A stretch of DNA of 64,000 nt from Haloterrigena alkaliphila (lineage in GTDB: Archaea > Halobacteriota > Halobacteria > Halobacteriales > Natrialbaceae): NCBI RefSeq assembly GCF_017352155.2, contig NZ_CP071462.1, positions 496,001-560,000 on the forward strand. Direction: 5' to 3'. Positions 52,374-60,879 of this stretch are shown piece after piece (the stretch's first letter is position 1; every line of letters begins with the position of its first letter). Both the position numbers and the translations under genes were made by a program. The notes below the pieces were generated by a model. It ran no database searches. It was not told the DNA's origin and worked only from the letters and a program-made list of their open reading frames with translations.

Positions 52374-53810
52374 ATGGTCCCAGTACCCACACGGATGACC
52401 GCTGCGGGGCTCGCGAGGGCGATCCGGGACGGCGAGTACTCGCCCACCGAGGTCGTCGACGCCACGCTCGAGCGCATCCGCGAGCGCGCCGACAGGACGA
52501 ACGCGTTCGTCACCGTCACGGACGAGTTGGCCCGAGAAATGGCCGAAGAGGCCGAACGGGCGATCGACGAGGGCGAACCGCTCGGGCCGCTGCACGGCGT
52601 CCCCGTTGCAATCAAGGATCTCGACGACGTCGAGGGCGTCCGGACGACGTCGGGTTCGCTGCTCTTCGAGGATCGCATCGCCGACGCGGACTCGCCGTTC
52701 GTCGCTCGACTGAAGGCGGCGGGCGCCGTCGTCGTCGGAAAGACGAACACGCCCGAGTTCGGCCTCGGGGTAACGACCGACAACCGCGTCGCCGGCCGAA
52801 CCGGCACGCCGTTCGATCCCGACCGCGTGTCGGGGGGCTCCTCGGGCGGCGCCGGCGCGGCGCTGGGCGACCGACTCGTCCCGCTCGCGCCGGGGTCGGA
52901 CGCGGGCGGCTCCGTCCGGATTCCGGCGAGCTTCTGCGGCGTCTACGGCCTGAAACCCACGCAGGGCGTGCTCCCGAACGTCAGCCGGCCGAACGCGTTC
53001 GCGAACCACACGCCGTTTTCCACCGTCGGGCCGATGGCCCGCACGGTCGAGGATGCAGCCCTCTCGCTGGACGCGATGGCGGGCGCCCACCCGCGCGACC
53101 CCTTCTCGGTCCCGAAACGAGAGTCGTACCGCGACGCCGTCGACCGTCCCGTCGACGACCTGAAGATCGCCTACAGCCCGGACATGGGAATCTACCCCGT
53201 CGATCCCGACGTGCGCGAGGTCCTCGAGGAGGCCATCCCGGCGTTCGAACGCGCCGGCGCGACCGTCGACGCGGTCGACCCCGATCTCGGACACGACAAC
53301 GAGGAAAGTCTGGACGCCTACTACACGATGGCCACCGTCCGGTGGCAGTCGCTGCTCGATGCTCTGGAGCGGGAAGGGTTCGATCCGCGGGGCGACGACC
53401 GCGGCCACCTGCGGCCGTATCTCGTCGACCTTATCGTGGACGCGGAGGAGCCGACGACGCGGGAGTACGAGCGCGCGGACGTCGTCCGGACGCGCGTGCT
53501 CGACGGGTTCGCGGATCTCTTCGCGGAGTACGACCTGCTCGTGACGGCGACGGTCGGCACGACGCCGTTCCCCCACGGGGAGGAGCCCGAGGCCATCGAC
53601 GGCGTCGATATCGAACCGCTCCGCGGCTGGGCGCTCACGCAGCCGTACAACCTCACGGGCCAGCCGGCGGCCTCGATTCCGGCCGGCTTCGTCGACGGGC
53701 TCCCCGTCGGAATGCAAATCGCGGGCGAACGACACGCCGACGCCGACGTCATCGCCGCCAGCGCCGCCCTCGAGCGCCGGCGGCCGTGGCGCGATGCGTA
53801 TCCCGACTAA
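52374..53810 (+). CDS. Amidase-signature-family amidase
   Basis: The 478-residue protein has the complete Ser-cisSer-Lys triad: Lys81 (VAIKDLD), Ser156 (SGGSSGGAG) and Ser180 (SDAGGSVRIP). Members hydrolyse amides, including GatA-type and fatty-acid-amide enzymes. Being in an acyl-CoA ligase/dehydrogenase operon, it may release a carboxylic acid from an amide for activation. There is no GatB or GatC gene nearby, which argues against the tRNA amidotransferase. Confidence 0.92.
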   Translation: MVPVPTRMTAAGLARAIRDGEYSPTEVVDATLERIRERADRTNAFVTVTDELAREMAEEAERAIDEGEPLGPLHGVPVAIKDLDDVEGVRTTSGSLLFEDRIADADSPFVARLKAAGAVVVGKTNTPEFGLGVTTDNRVAGRTGTPFDPDRVSGGSSGGAGAALGDRLVPLAPGSDAGGSVRIPASFCGVYGLKPTQGVLPNVSRPNAFANHTPFSTVGPMARTVEDAALSLDAMAGAHPRDPFSVPKRESYRDAVDRPVDDLKIAYSPDMGIYPVDPDVREVLEEAIPAFERAGATVDAVDPDLGHDNEESLDAYYTMATVRWQSLLDALEREGFDPRGDDRGHLRPYLVDLIVDAEEPTTREYERADVVRTRVLDGFADLFAEYDLLVTATVGTTPFPHGEEPEAIDGVDIEPLRGWALTQPYNLTGQPAASIPAGFVDGLPVGMQIAGERHADADVIAASAALERRRPWRDAYPD

Positions 53811-53815
53811 CGGGA

Positions 53816-54601
53816 TCAGAAACTGAAGAGGTCGACGCCGCCGGTGACGCCGATCACCTGCCCGGTCACGTAACCGGCCTGCTCCGAACAGAGGTAGGCG
53901 ACCATGTTGGCGACGTCCGCCTCGGTCCCGAGGTGGCGCATCGGCGTCGCCTCGGCGATTCGCGCGAAGTACTCGTCGACGTCCTCGCGCAGTTCGTCGG
54001 GATCCATGTCGGCCCAGTCGCCGACGACGATGTTCGGGGCGATGACGTTCGACGTGACCCCCGACTGAGCGCCCTCGAGCGCCATCGTCCGGCCGAGCCC
54101 GATCATCGCGGCCTTCGTCGCGGAGTAGGAGAGTTGGCCGAAGCCGCCGTACCAGCCCGCCATCGAGGACATGTTGACGACCCGTCCCCAGCCGCGGTCG
54201 CACATCCGCGGGAACACCTCCTTGCTGATGTTGTACGTCCCGGTGAGGTTGATCTCGACGTCCCGATTCCAGATATCGTCGTCGTAATCGCCGATCCGCG
54301 AGCGCGCGTCGACCATCGCGGCGTTGTTGACGAGCACGTCGACGCCGCCGAACGCGTCGCGCACCTCGGCCATCGACGCGCGGACGTCGTCGGGGTCGGT
54401 CAGGTCGCACTCGAGGGCCATCGCGTCGCCCCCGTCGGCGGTCTCGTCGATCTCTGCGGCGACCGTCTCGGCCCCGTCGGCGTCCACGTCGAGGACGACC
54501 ACGTCGGCGCCCTCCTCGGCGAGGATTCGACAGTCGGTGCTTCCGATCCGTCCGGCGCCGCCGGTGACGACGGCGGTCCGGTCCTGGAGTCCGAAATCCA
54601 T
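53816..54601 (-). CDS. SDR family oxidoreductase (paralog 2)
   Basis: The 261-residue dehydrogenase has TGGAGRIG (13-20), the NAD-type LDVDAD, NNAA (92-95), a Ser-Met-Ala catalytic segment, Tyr159 and Lys163. It is closely similar to the SDR at 23826-24602 in length and sequence, down to TGGVDLFSF. It is convergent with the amidase (5-bp gap) and lies next to the AMACR-like gene, transcribed divergently. The likely substrate is a hydroxyacyl-CoA or related alcohol. Confidence 0.9.
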   Translation of the reverse strand: MDFGLQDRTAVVTGGAGRIGSTDCRILAEEGADVVVLDVDADGAETVAAEIDETADGGDAMALECDLTDPDDVRASMAEVRDAFGGVDVLVNNAAMVDARSRIGDYDDDIWNRDVEINLTGTYNISKEVFPRMCDRGWGRVVNMSSMAGWYGGFGQLSYSATKAAMIGLGRTMALEGAQSGVTSNVIAPNIVVGDWADMDPDELREDVDEYFARIAEATPMRHLGTEADVANMVAYLCSEQAGYVTGQVIGVTGGVDLFSF

Positions 54602-54813
54602 GACTGGAGCGGCTATTCCGCCGAGACAGGTAACAGTTTGGGTGAGATCGACACGCACGCTCGTCGCCCGGCGACGCGTCTCGTGCCCGACTGGGCGTCC
54701 CGGCGGGCTTCGAGGACGCGCCGGGCCTCGAGGACGGACTGAACTTCGGGGACGCGTCGCCGTCCCGCACTCGAGCCCGTACGGTAAAGTATCGCTGCGT
54801 CGACCCGTACGGT

Positions 54814-56004
54814 ATGCGACTCGATGGCACTCGCGTGCTCGACTGTTCGCGGCTGCTGCCCGGCCCCTACGCGACGCAGTTGCTGGCCGACTGCGGCGCC
54901 GAGGTCGTGAAAGTGGAGGACACCGACGCCGGCGACTACGCGCGGGCGATGCCGCCGTACACGTCCCGCGACGTCGGCGCGATCTTCGACGCGGTGAACC
55001 GCGGCAAACGGAGCGTCTCGATCGATCTGAAGCGCGAATCCGGGCGGGAGGCCTTCTATCGACTCGTCGAGACGGCCGACGTCGTCCTCGAGGGGTTCCG
55101 ACCGGGCGTCGTCGACCGGCTGGAGATCGACTACGAGACGCTCACCGAGTACAACGAGGAACTGGTCTACTGCTCGCTCAGCGGCTACGGGCAGGACGGG
55201 CCGTGGGCGGACCGGGCCGGCCACGACCTCAACTACGTCGCGCTGGCCGGCCTGCTCGACATGACCCGCGACGCGCCCGACGAGAAGCCGCAGGTCCCCG
55301 GCTATCCGATCGGCGACATGGCCGGCGGCCTGTTCACCGCCTTCGCGATCGTTGGAGCGCTACTCTCGCGGGAACTCGGAAACACCGGCGGCGAGTACGT
55401 CGACGTCGCGATGGCCGACGTCGTGGCCTCGTTCAGTCAGTCGGTTGCCCATCAGGCCTTTACAGGCGAGCCCGACGAACCTCGACCCGGCGCGACGTCG
55501 CTGACCGGCGCGCTCCCGTGGTACGACTGCTACGAGACCGCCGACGAAAAGTGGGTGACCCTCGCGGCTCTCGAGCCGCAGTTCTGGCGGGCGTTCTGCG
55601 AGGCCGTCGACCGAGAGGACCTCGTCGACGAACACGGCACGGCGGATCCGGACGTCCGCGCCGCCCTCGAGGCGGAACTCCGCGACCTCTTCCGCGAGCG
55701 AACCCGCGAGGAGTGGGAGGCGGCCCTCGCAGGCGTCGACGCGGCGTTCGCCGGCGTCTACGCGCCGGCCGAGGCGGTCGACCACCCCCAGTTCCGCGCT
55801 CGGGAACTCCTCGAGGACCCCGAGGACGCGCCGCCGCGAATCGGATTTCCCGCCCGGTTCGGCGGCGAGTCGGCGGCCCGCGACGAGCGCGTCCCGGCCC
55901 AAGGCGAACATACCCGTCAGTACCTCCTCGAGGCGGGATACGACGACGAAGACGTCGACGCGCTGCTCGAGTCGGGCGTCGTGGCCGGTGAGTCGCACCG
56001 ATAG
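54814..56004 (+). CDS. Alpha-methylacyl-CoA racemase-like protein (CaiB/BaiF family)
   Basis: The 396-residue family III CoA-transferase-fold protein begins RVLDCSRLLPGPYATQLLADCGAEVVKVE (in part) and contains GYGQDGPWADRAGHDLNYVALAG followed by GYPIGDMAGG. His137 and Asp168 correspond to the catalytic pair of alpha-methylacyl-CoA racemase rather than only the CoA-transferase Asp. It would epimerise branched acyl-CoAs so that both isomers can enter beta-oxidation. A formyl-CoA-transferase-like role is the alternative. The partner genes around it are all acyl-CoA type. Confidence 0.88.
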   Translation: MRLDGTRVLDCSRLLPGPYATQLLADCGAEVVKVEDTDAGDYARAMPPYTSRDVGAIFDAVNRGKRSVSIDLKRESGREAFYRLVETADVVLEGFRPGVVDRLEIDYETLTEYNEELVYCSLSGYGQDGPWADRAGHDLNYVALAGLLDMTRDAPDEKPQVPGYPIGDMAGGLFTAFAIVGALLSRELGNTGGEYVDVAMADVVASFSQSVAHQAFTGEPDEPRPGATSLTGALPWYDCYETADEKWVTLAALEPQFWRAFCEAVDREDLVDEHGTADPDVRAALEAELRDLFRERTREEWEAALAGVDAAFAGVYAPAEAVDHPQFRARELLEDPEDAPPRIGFPARFGGESAARDERVPAQGEHTRQYLLEAGYDDEDVDALLESGVVAGESHR

Positions 56005-56125
56005 GTTTCGTTCGATCGGCTGCCGTCACGGCCGCCGTCTCGACGCCGCCCCAGCCCCGCGATGGAGCGTTTCCGTGACAATCTTTAACACACTATCTCC
56101 CGTCACCGTGACTGGGTGAAGCCGA

Positions 56126-56266
56126 ATGACGCGCTACGAGAACCGATACGAATGTCGGAACTGCTCGTCGACGGTGCGTCCCGTCGCCTATCGCGCGAAC
56201 TGTCCGGACTGCGGCGGCGCCCTGCAGTCCACGACGAGTCGGTACAGCGGGACGACGAACCCCTGA
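56126..56266 (+). CDS. Small zinc-ribbon (rubrerythrin-like) protein
   Basis: A 46-codon frame encodes a single zinc ribbon with C10/C13 (YECRNC) and C26/C29 (NCPDCGG), resembling the tiny rubredoxin/rubrerythrin-like haloarchaeal proteins. It has the normal start ATGACG, high GC in third positions and four well-placed cysteines, so it is real although short. It could bind zinc or iron. The longer overlapping frame at 56116-56472 is a shadow. Confidence 0.78.
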   Translation: MTRYENRYECRNCSSTVRPVAYRANCPDCGGALQSTTSRYSGTTNP

Positions 56267-56477
56267 TAGCGTTCGAAGACGCTACTTGGGCTATTTTTGA
56301 TTACGACCATCCATTCGCAGATGTTCGGGGTACAGAAGGTGCACATGCCGACCCGTTTCACCTCGTCGTCCTCGGGATCCTCGCGATCGCCGCGGCGCTC
56401 GAGGACCTCCTCCGATCGCGCTATCGCGGGTGGGACGGCGGCCGGTTTGCCGAGAGCGCCGACGCCGCGTGAGGTCG

Positions 56478-56996
56478 TCAGTCGAAGAGTTCGTCGTGGC
56501 GGCCGGCCAGGTTCGTGTACTCGCCCGAGGAGAACTCCTCGAAGATGGCCTCCGCGTCGACTCCCGTCTCCTCGAGCGGCGTGATCCGAGCGGGGACGCC
56601 GCGGACGAACGACTCGGGCGGGATGTCGTAGGCGTCGGGGATCACCGTCCCCGACGCGACGACGCTGCCCGAACCGATCGTGGAGTCGGTGTTGACCGTC
56701 GCGTTGAAGCCGACCAACGCCCCTTCCTCGACGGTCGCCTCGTTGAGCACCGCACCGTGGCCCACCATGACTCGGTCGGCGAGTTCCGAGGCGCGAACCG
56801 TCGCGTTGTCGCCGATGTGGGCCTGTCGACCGACGCGAACGGGACCGACGTCGCCCCGGAGGACGACCCCCGGCCAGACGCTCGCCTCCGCTGCGATCCG
56901 GACGTCGCCGACCAGCGTCGCTTCCCGACTCACCGACGCGGCATCGTCGACTGACGGTTCCGTTCCCTCGAACGGGTAGGTTCGACTGTCACCCAT
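56478..56996 (-). CDS. Gamma-carbonic anhydrase-like hexapeptide protein
   Basis: The 172-residue left-handed beta-helix protein shows repeated hexapeptide turns (SVWPGVVLRGDVGPV, HIGDNATVRA, MVGHGAVLNEA, LVGFNATVNTDSTIG). The metal His positions of gamma-carbonic anhydrases appear in part as the His of QAHIGD and VGHGAV; the first usual zinc-site His at the turn after the RGD is not clear. Carbonic anhydrase or acyltransferase activity is therefore uncertain. The ATG at 56996 begins the usual short N-terminal strand. Confidence 0.82.
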   Translation of the reverse strand: MGDSRTYPFEGTEPSVDDAASVSREATLVGDVRIAAEASVWPGVVLRGDVGPVRVGRQAHIGDNATVRASELADRVMVGHGAVLNEATVEEGALVGFNATVNTDSTIGSGSVVASGTVIPDAYDIPPESFVRGVPARITPLEETGVDAEAIFEEFSSGEYTNLAGRHDELFD

Positions 56997-57201
56997 GGTG
57001 AACGGACCACGATCGCGCTCATAATACTGAATGGGGGCCGTCGTGACACTCACCGTCCCGTAGGGGTCGCTCGAACCGCGAAGCGAACGCGGCGTCGGCG
57101 ACGATTCAGCTTTCGAGACCATTCATTACCAATTAGAACCATTCAGCGGTATGCAAGCCCGCTATTTATCCCCGGTCGGCACCGATCATTGAGTGAAGAC
57201 A

Positions 57202-58047
57202 ATGAGCCAATCAGAGTCCCCTATCCGAGCGATGTTCGACGTGCAGCGAACCGCGGTCAAACAGAGCCAGCAGCTGTTCAAACAGGGCCTGTCCGCCCAG
57301 CGCAACGTGGACACGATGGCGCTAACCGGCCTCAAAGGGCAGGAGTCGCTCCAGCTCCAGCAACTCGAGCTCGCGCAGGCCGTCTCCCACAGCTACGTCA
57401 GCGCGACGTCCGCGATGTTCCCCAGCGACGAGTCCTCGGACACCCACCGAACCATCGACGAGACGTTCGCCGGGCTGAAGACGACCCACGCCGAGTTCTA
57501 CGAGGCGCTCGAGCGCGAACTCGAGCGAGACGTCGACTCGGCCGCCGAACTCTCCGACGAGTTCGTCGAGGCACTCGACGAGCAGATCGACCAGCTCCTC
57601 GAGATGTCCCGATCCATCGAGGATCAGACGGTCGAGAACGTCGACGGCCTCTCGGGACAGCTCCACCAGCAACTCGAGCAGACCCAGGAACTGCAGGATC
57701 AGCTCGAGGAGCAACTCGAGCGCCAGACCGGCGACGTCGCCGACCTGCTCGAGCGCCAGGCCGAACAGGTCGAGCAGTTCCAAGCGCAACTCGAGGAGCA
57801 AGCCGAACAGGTCACGCAGCAGCTTCGAGAGGAGCAGCAGGTCGAGGCGGAGACGAAGATTCGGACCGATCCGGAGCACACGCTCGAGTCCGTCGCGGGC
57901 ATCGACGCGGACGTCCGGGACCAGCTTTCGGATGCCGGCATCTCGACGGTCGACGATCTCGTGCGCGCCGACGCCGAAACGGTCTCCGAGGCCGCCGACG
58001 TCTCGGAGAGCGAGGCCGAGGAGTGGATCGAACAGGCCGAAGCCTGA
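57202..58047 (+). CDS. Phasin-like coiled-coil protein with C-terminal helix-hairpin-helix
   Basis: The 281-residue protein has an N-terminal helical bundle (residues 5-105) like a phasin or PhaE-related protein, a long Gln/Glu-rich coiled coil (about 130-220 with QLEEQLERQ repeats), and a C-terminal helix-hairpin-helix domain (SVAGIDADVRDQLSDAGIST..., about 232-280). HhH domains bind DNA nonspecifically or nucleoproteins. A PHA-granule association or chromosome link is possible. Regular coiled coil and Gln use set it apart from neighbours. No PHA synthase gene is in the window. Confidence 0.75.
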   Translation: MSQSESPIRAMFDVQRTAVKQSQQLFKQGLSAQRNVDTMALTGLKGQESLQLQQLELAQAVSHSYVSATSAMFPSDESSDTHRTIDETFAGLKTTHAEFYEALERELERDVDSAAELSDEFVEALDEQIDQLLEMSRSIEDQTVENVDGLSGQLHQQLEQTQELQDQLEEQLERQTGDVADLLERQAEQVEQFQAQLEEQAEQVTQQLREEQQVEAETKIRTDPEHTLESVAGIDADVRDQLSDAGISTVDDLVRADAETVSEAADVSESEAEEWIEQAEA

Positions 58048-58082
58048 ACAAGGGTTTCCCTGTCGGAGCCGTTCGTCTACGT

Positions 58083-58739
58083 ATGCTCGTTCTCGGTGAC
58101 GCCCACGCCGCCGAACCGGACCGCCGCGAGACCCTTCTCGAACTGTATCGAACCGTCGACCCCGATCGAGTCCTTCAGGCCGGCGACCTCGAGCACTACG
58201 ACCTCCCGGCGCCGACCTGGTTCGTGGCGGGCAACAACGAGGACTTCGACGTCATCGATGCGTTTCGCGCGGGCGAGAACCCGCCGGAGGCCGCGAACGT
58301 CCACCTCCTCGCCAGCACCGTCGCGACCGTCGACGGGATCCGCGTGGCCGGCCTCTCGGGCAACTACTCGCCGACGAGGTACGATCTCCCGCGCGACGAA
58401 CTCGAGGGCGACCGACGTCGTCACTTCACCCACGAGGACGTCGGCCGGGCGGCCGAACTGGACGACGTCGACGTCTTTCTCACCCACGAGGCCCCGAACG
58501 ATCTGTTGTCCTACGGCTACGACCCCGGCTGCGAACACGTCGACGACCTGCTCGAGGCGCTCTCGCCGTCGCTCTGTCTGGTCGGCCACCACCACCGTCA
58601 CCGCGAGGCCGAAATCGGCGATACGCGCGTCGTCAGCCTCGCGCCGGCCTGGGAACGGTACTACACGCTCGAGTCGGTCGACGGCTCGCTCCGACTCGAG
58701 GGCCACGACCACGAGTTCGGGAGCGACGGCTCTCGGTGA
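58083..58739 (+). CDS. Calcineurin-like metallophosphoesterase
   Basis: The 218-residue protein has the metallophosphoesterase sites in order: GDAHA (D6, H8), GDLEH, GNNED, THEAP and GHHHRH. The second-site motif has Glu-His in place of the usual Asp, so metal affinity may differ. It would hydrolyse phosphomonoesters or diesters. Family members of this size often act on nucleotides. It starts 35 bp after the phasin-like gene on the same strand. Confidence 0.88.
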   Translation: MLVLGDAHAAEPDRRETLLELYRTVDPDRVLQAGDLEHYDLPAPTWFVAGNNEDFDVIDAFRAGENPPEAANVHLLASTVATVDGIRVAGLSGNYSPTRYDLPRDELEGDRRRHFTHEDVGRAAELDDVDVFLTHEAPNDLLSYGYDPGCEHVDDLLEALSPSLCLVGHHHRHREAEIGDTRVVSLAPAWERYYTLESVDGSLRLEGHDHEFGSDGSR

Positions 58740-58844
58740 TCGAGCACCGGACGAGTCGAGATCGAGAAGGAAAACGAAAGACGGAGAGCGGAACCGCCAG
58801 CGAATCCGATCGAAACGGCGTCGATCACCGTCGACCGGTCGGCC

Positions 58845-60200
58845 TCAGAACGTCTCGAGGTAGCGGTCGAGTTCCCAGTCGGAGACGTCGACGAGGTACT
58901 CCTCGAACTCCTGGCTCTTCGCTTCGACGAACTTCGGTCCGACGTGCTCGCCGAGCGCGTCGTAGATGACGTCGTCCTCCTCGAGGGCCTCGACGGCCTC
59001 GCCGAGGTTGGTCGGCAGCGTGTCGATACCGTACTCCTCGCGTTTCTGCTCATCGAACTCGTAGATGTTCTCTCGAACCGGGTCGGGACACTCGAGATCG
59101 TTCTCGATGCCCTCCAGACCGGCCTGAATGAGCGCCGCGAGGGCGAGGTAGGGGTTACACGACGGGTCAGGGAACCGCGCTTCGATGCGCGAGGCCGCCG
59201 GGACGCGGGCGGCCGGTTTGCGGATCAGCGCCGAGCGGTTGCGGTCCGACCAGGCGACGTAGACCGGCGCCTCGTAGCCGGGCACCAGGCGCTTGTAGCT
59301 GTTCACGGTGGGGTTGGCGACCGCCGTGATCGCCGGCGCGTGCTCGAGGATGCCGGCGGTGAAGGCGTGGGCCTCGTCGCTGAGGTTGAATTCGTCGTCC
59401 TCGTCGTGGAACGCGTTCTCACCGTCCTCGGTGAACAGCGAGAGGTGGGTGTGCATGCCCGAGCCGTTGATTTTCGGAATCGGCTTCGGCATGAACGTCG
59501 CGTGAAGGCCGTGCTGGGCCGCGATGGCGCGGACGACCGTTCGGAACGTGGCGACGTTGTCCGCGGTCGAGAGCGCGTCGTCGTACTCGAAGTTGATCTC
59601 GTGTTGGCCCTCGGCGACCTCGTGGTGACTGGCCTCGATCTCGAAGCCCATGTCCTCGAGGCCGTAGATGATGTCCCGTCGGACGTCGCTCGCGAGGTCT
59701 TTCGGCGCGAGGTCGAAGTAGCCGCCGGAGTCGTTCGTGTTGGTCGTCGCGCGACCGTCCTCATCCTCCTCGAACAGGAAGAACTCCGGTTCGGGCGCGG
59801 CGTTGACTTCGTACCCCATCTCCTCGGCGCGGTCGAGCGCGTTCTTGAGGACGCGGCGCGGGTCGCCCTCGAAGGGTTCGCCCGTCGAGGTGTTGTAGAC
59901 GTCACAGATCATTCGGGCCGCAGCGCTGTCCTCCTTCCGGCGCCACGGGAGAATCGCGAACGTGTCCGGGTCGGGAACCAGACGCATGTCCGATTCCTGG
60001 ATGCGGACGAAGCCCTCGATCGAGGAGCCGTCGAAGTAGATGCCCTCGGCGAACGCCTTCTCGGCCTGCCGGGCCGGGACGGAGACGTTTTTAACCGTGC
60101 CGAGAATGTCAGTAAACTGGAGACGGAGGAAATCGACGTCTTTCTCCTCGATCTCGTCTAATACAGCCTGTTCGGCTTCAGTGATGTTTCCGCTTGTCAT
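58845..60200 (-). CDS. glnA: Glutamine synthetase
   Basis: The 451-residue enzyme (type I-alpha, lacking a long adenylylation insert) shows [38 protein letters not shown] and [16 protein letters not shown], giving the two metal sites and ammonia and glutamate sites. It makes glutamine from glutamate, NH3 and ATP. It is transcribed divergently from an Lrp-family regulator, an arrangement known from Halobacterium, where Lrp activates glnA. The ATG at 60200 matches the family; an in-frame ATG at 60221 adds seven residues. Confidence 0.96.
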   Translation of the reverse strand: MTSGNITEAEQAVLDEIEEKDVDFLRLQFTDILGTVKNVSVPARQAEKAFAEGIYFDGSSIEGFVRIQESDMRLVPDPDTFAILPWRRKEDSAAARMICDVYNTSTGEPFEGDPRRVLKNALDRAEEMGYEVNAAPEPEFFLFEEDEDGRATTNTNDSGGYFDLAPKDLASDVRRDIIYGLEDMGFEIEASHHEVAEGQHEINFEYDDALSTADNVATFRTVVRAIAAQHGLHATFMPKPIPKINGSGMHTHLSLFTEDGENAFHDEDDEFNLSDEAHAFTAGILEHAPAITAVANPTVNSYKRLVPGYEAPVYVAWSDRNRSALIRKPAARVPAASRIEARFPDPSCNPYLALAALIQAGLEGIENDLECPDPVRENIYEFDEQKREEYGIDTLPTNLGEAVEALEEDDVIYDALGEHVGPKFVEAKSQEFEEYLVDVSDWELDRYLETF

Positions 60201-60315
60201 CTTTCTCGTCGTGCTATCCAAGTAACTCTGCTACTAAAACCCTACTGCTCCAAGCAAATCTTCGGTGTGCTCCTTCAAACTGGATATTCGTAAAGTTCTA
60301 AAGGCTCCAATGAGA

Positions 60316-60320
60316 GGGAG
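60316..60320 (+). promoter_or_regulatory. Shine-Dalgarno of lrp
   Basis: GGAGG lies 6 nt before the ATG at 60327 and supports that start over the GTG at 60324. The 126-bp gap also holds the divergent glnA promoter and presumably Lrp sites. Confidence 0.55.
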
Positions 60321-60326
60321 GATGTG

Positions 60327-60788
60327 ATGACGTACGAAAATCTCGATGCAAAACTAGTGAATGCACTCCTCGGCGACGGCCGGGCGAGCCTCCGGAGCCT
60401 CGCCGAGGAGCTCGACGTCTCCGTGACGACCGTCTCGAATCACCTCTCGGATCTCGAGGAACAGGGCGTGATCGACGGCTACACGCCGCGAGTCGACTAC
60501 GACGCGGTCGGCTACGACGTCACGGCCGTCATCCAGTTGCAGGTCGAGGGGAACGCCCTCCCCGAGGTCACCGACACGCTCCGCGACCACCGGCAGATGA
60601 TCTCGGTTTACGAGGTCACCGGCGACTACGACGTCATCGCCATCGGGAAGTTCGAAGACACCGACGGCATGAACGAGCAGATCAAGCAGTTGCTGACCGA
60701 CCCCGACATCAAGGCCTCGAACACGAGCGTCGTTCTCAACGCGGTCTGCGAGAACGAACAGTTCGAACTCGACGTCGAAGACGACTGA
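60327..60788 (+). CDS. lrp: Lrp/AsnC-family regulator
   Basis: The 153-residue protein has an N-terminal winged helix ([24 protein letters not shown]... with [17 protein letters not shown]) and a C-terminal RAM ligand-binding domain ([14 protein letters not shown] to ENEQFELDV). It binds promoters as octamers and senses amino acids. Position next to glnA, divergently transcribed, matches Halobacterium Lrp, which controls glutamine synthetase. Its own start is set by a GGAGG. Confidence 0.92.
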   Translation: MTYENLDAKLVNALLGDGRASLRSLAEELDVSVTTVSNHLSDLEEQGVIDGYTPRVDYDAVGYDVTAVIQLQVEGNALPEVTDTLRDHRQMISVYEVTGDYDVIAIGKFEDTDGMNEQIKQLLTDPDIKASNTSVVLNAVCENEQFELDVEDD

Positions 60789-60879
60789 TTCGAGCGAGAG
60801 CCGACGTATCGACCGTTTTCCGACCCCGAGAGACGCGCCCGTCCAGCCGCGGCCGCCGCGAACGGCGACGCCGACCCTC

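Noticed and set aside
50508-54830. Open frame of 1440 codons on the minus strand
   Set aside because: It runs antisense across five well-supported genes (ligase, dehydrogenase, amidase, SDR and the start of the next); composition is very basic in its first part and no domain is seen.
56267-56477. Coding-like stretch after the zinc-ribbon gene (frame of 56116-56472)
   Set aside because: The last 50 codons look like a gene fragment by third-position GC, but there is no start codon in that frame after the zinc-ribbon gene, so only a relic could be claimed.
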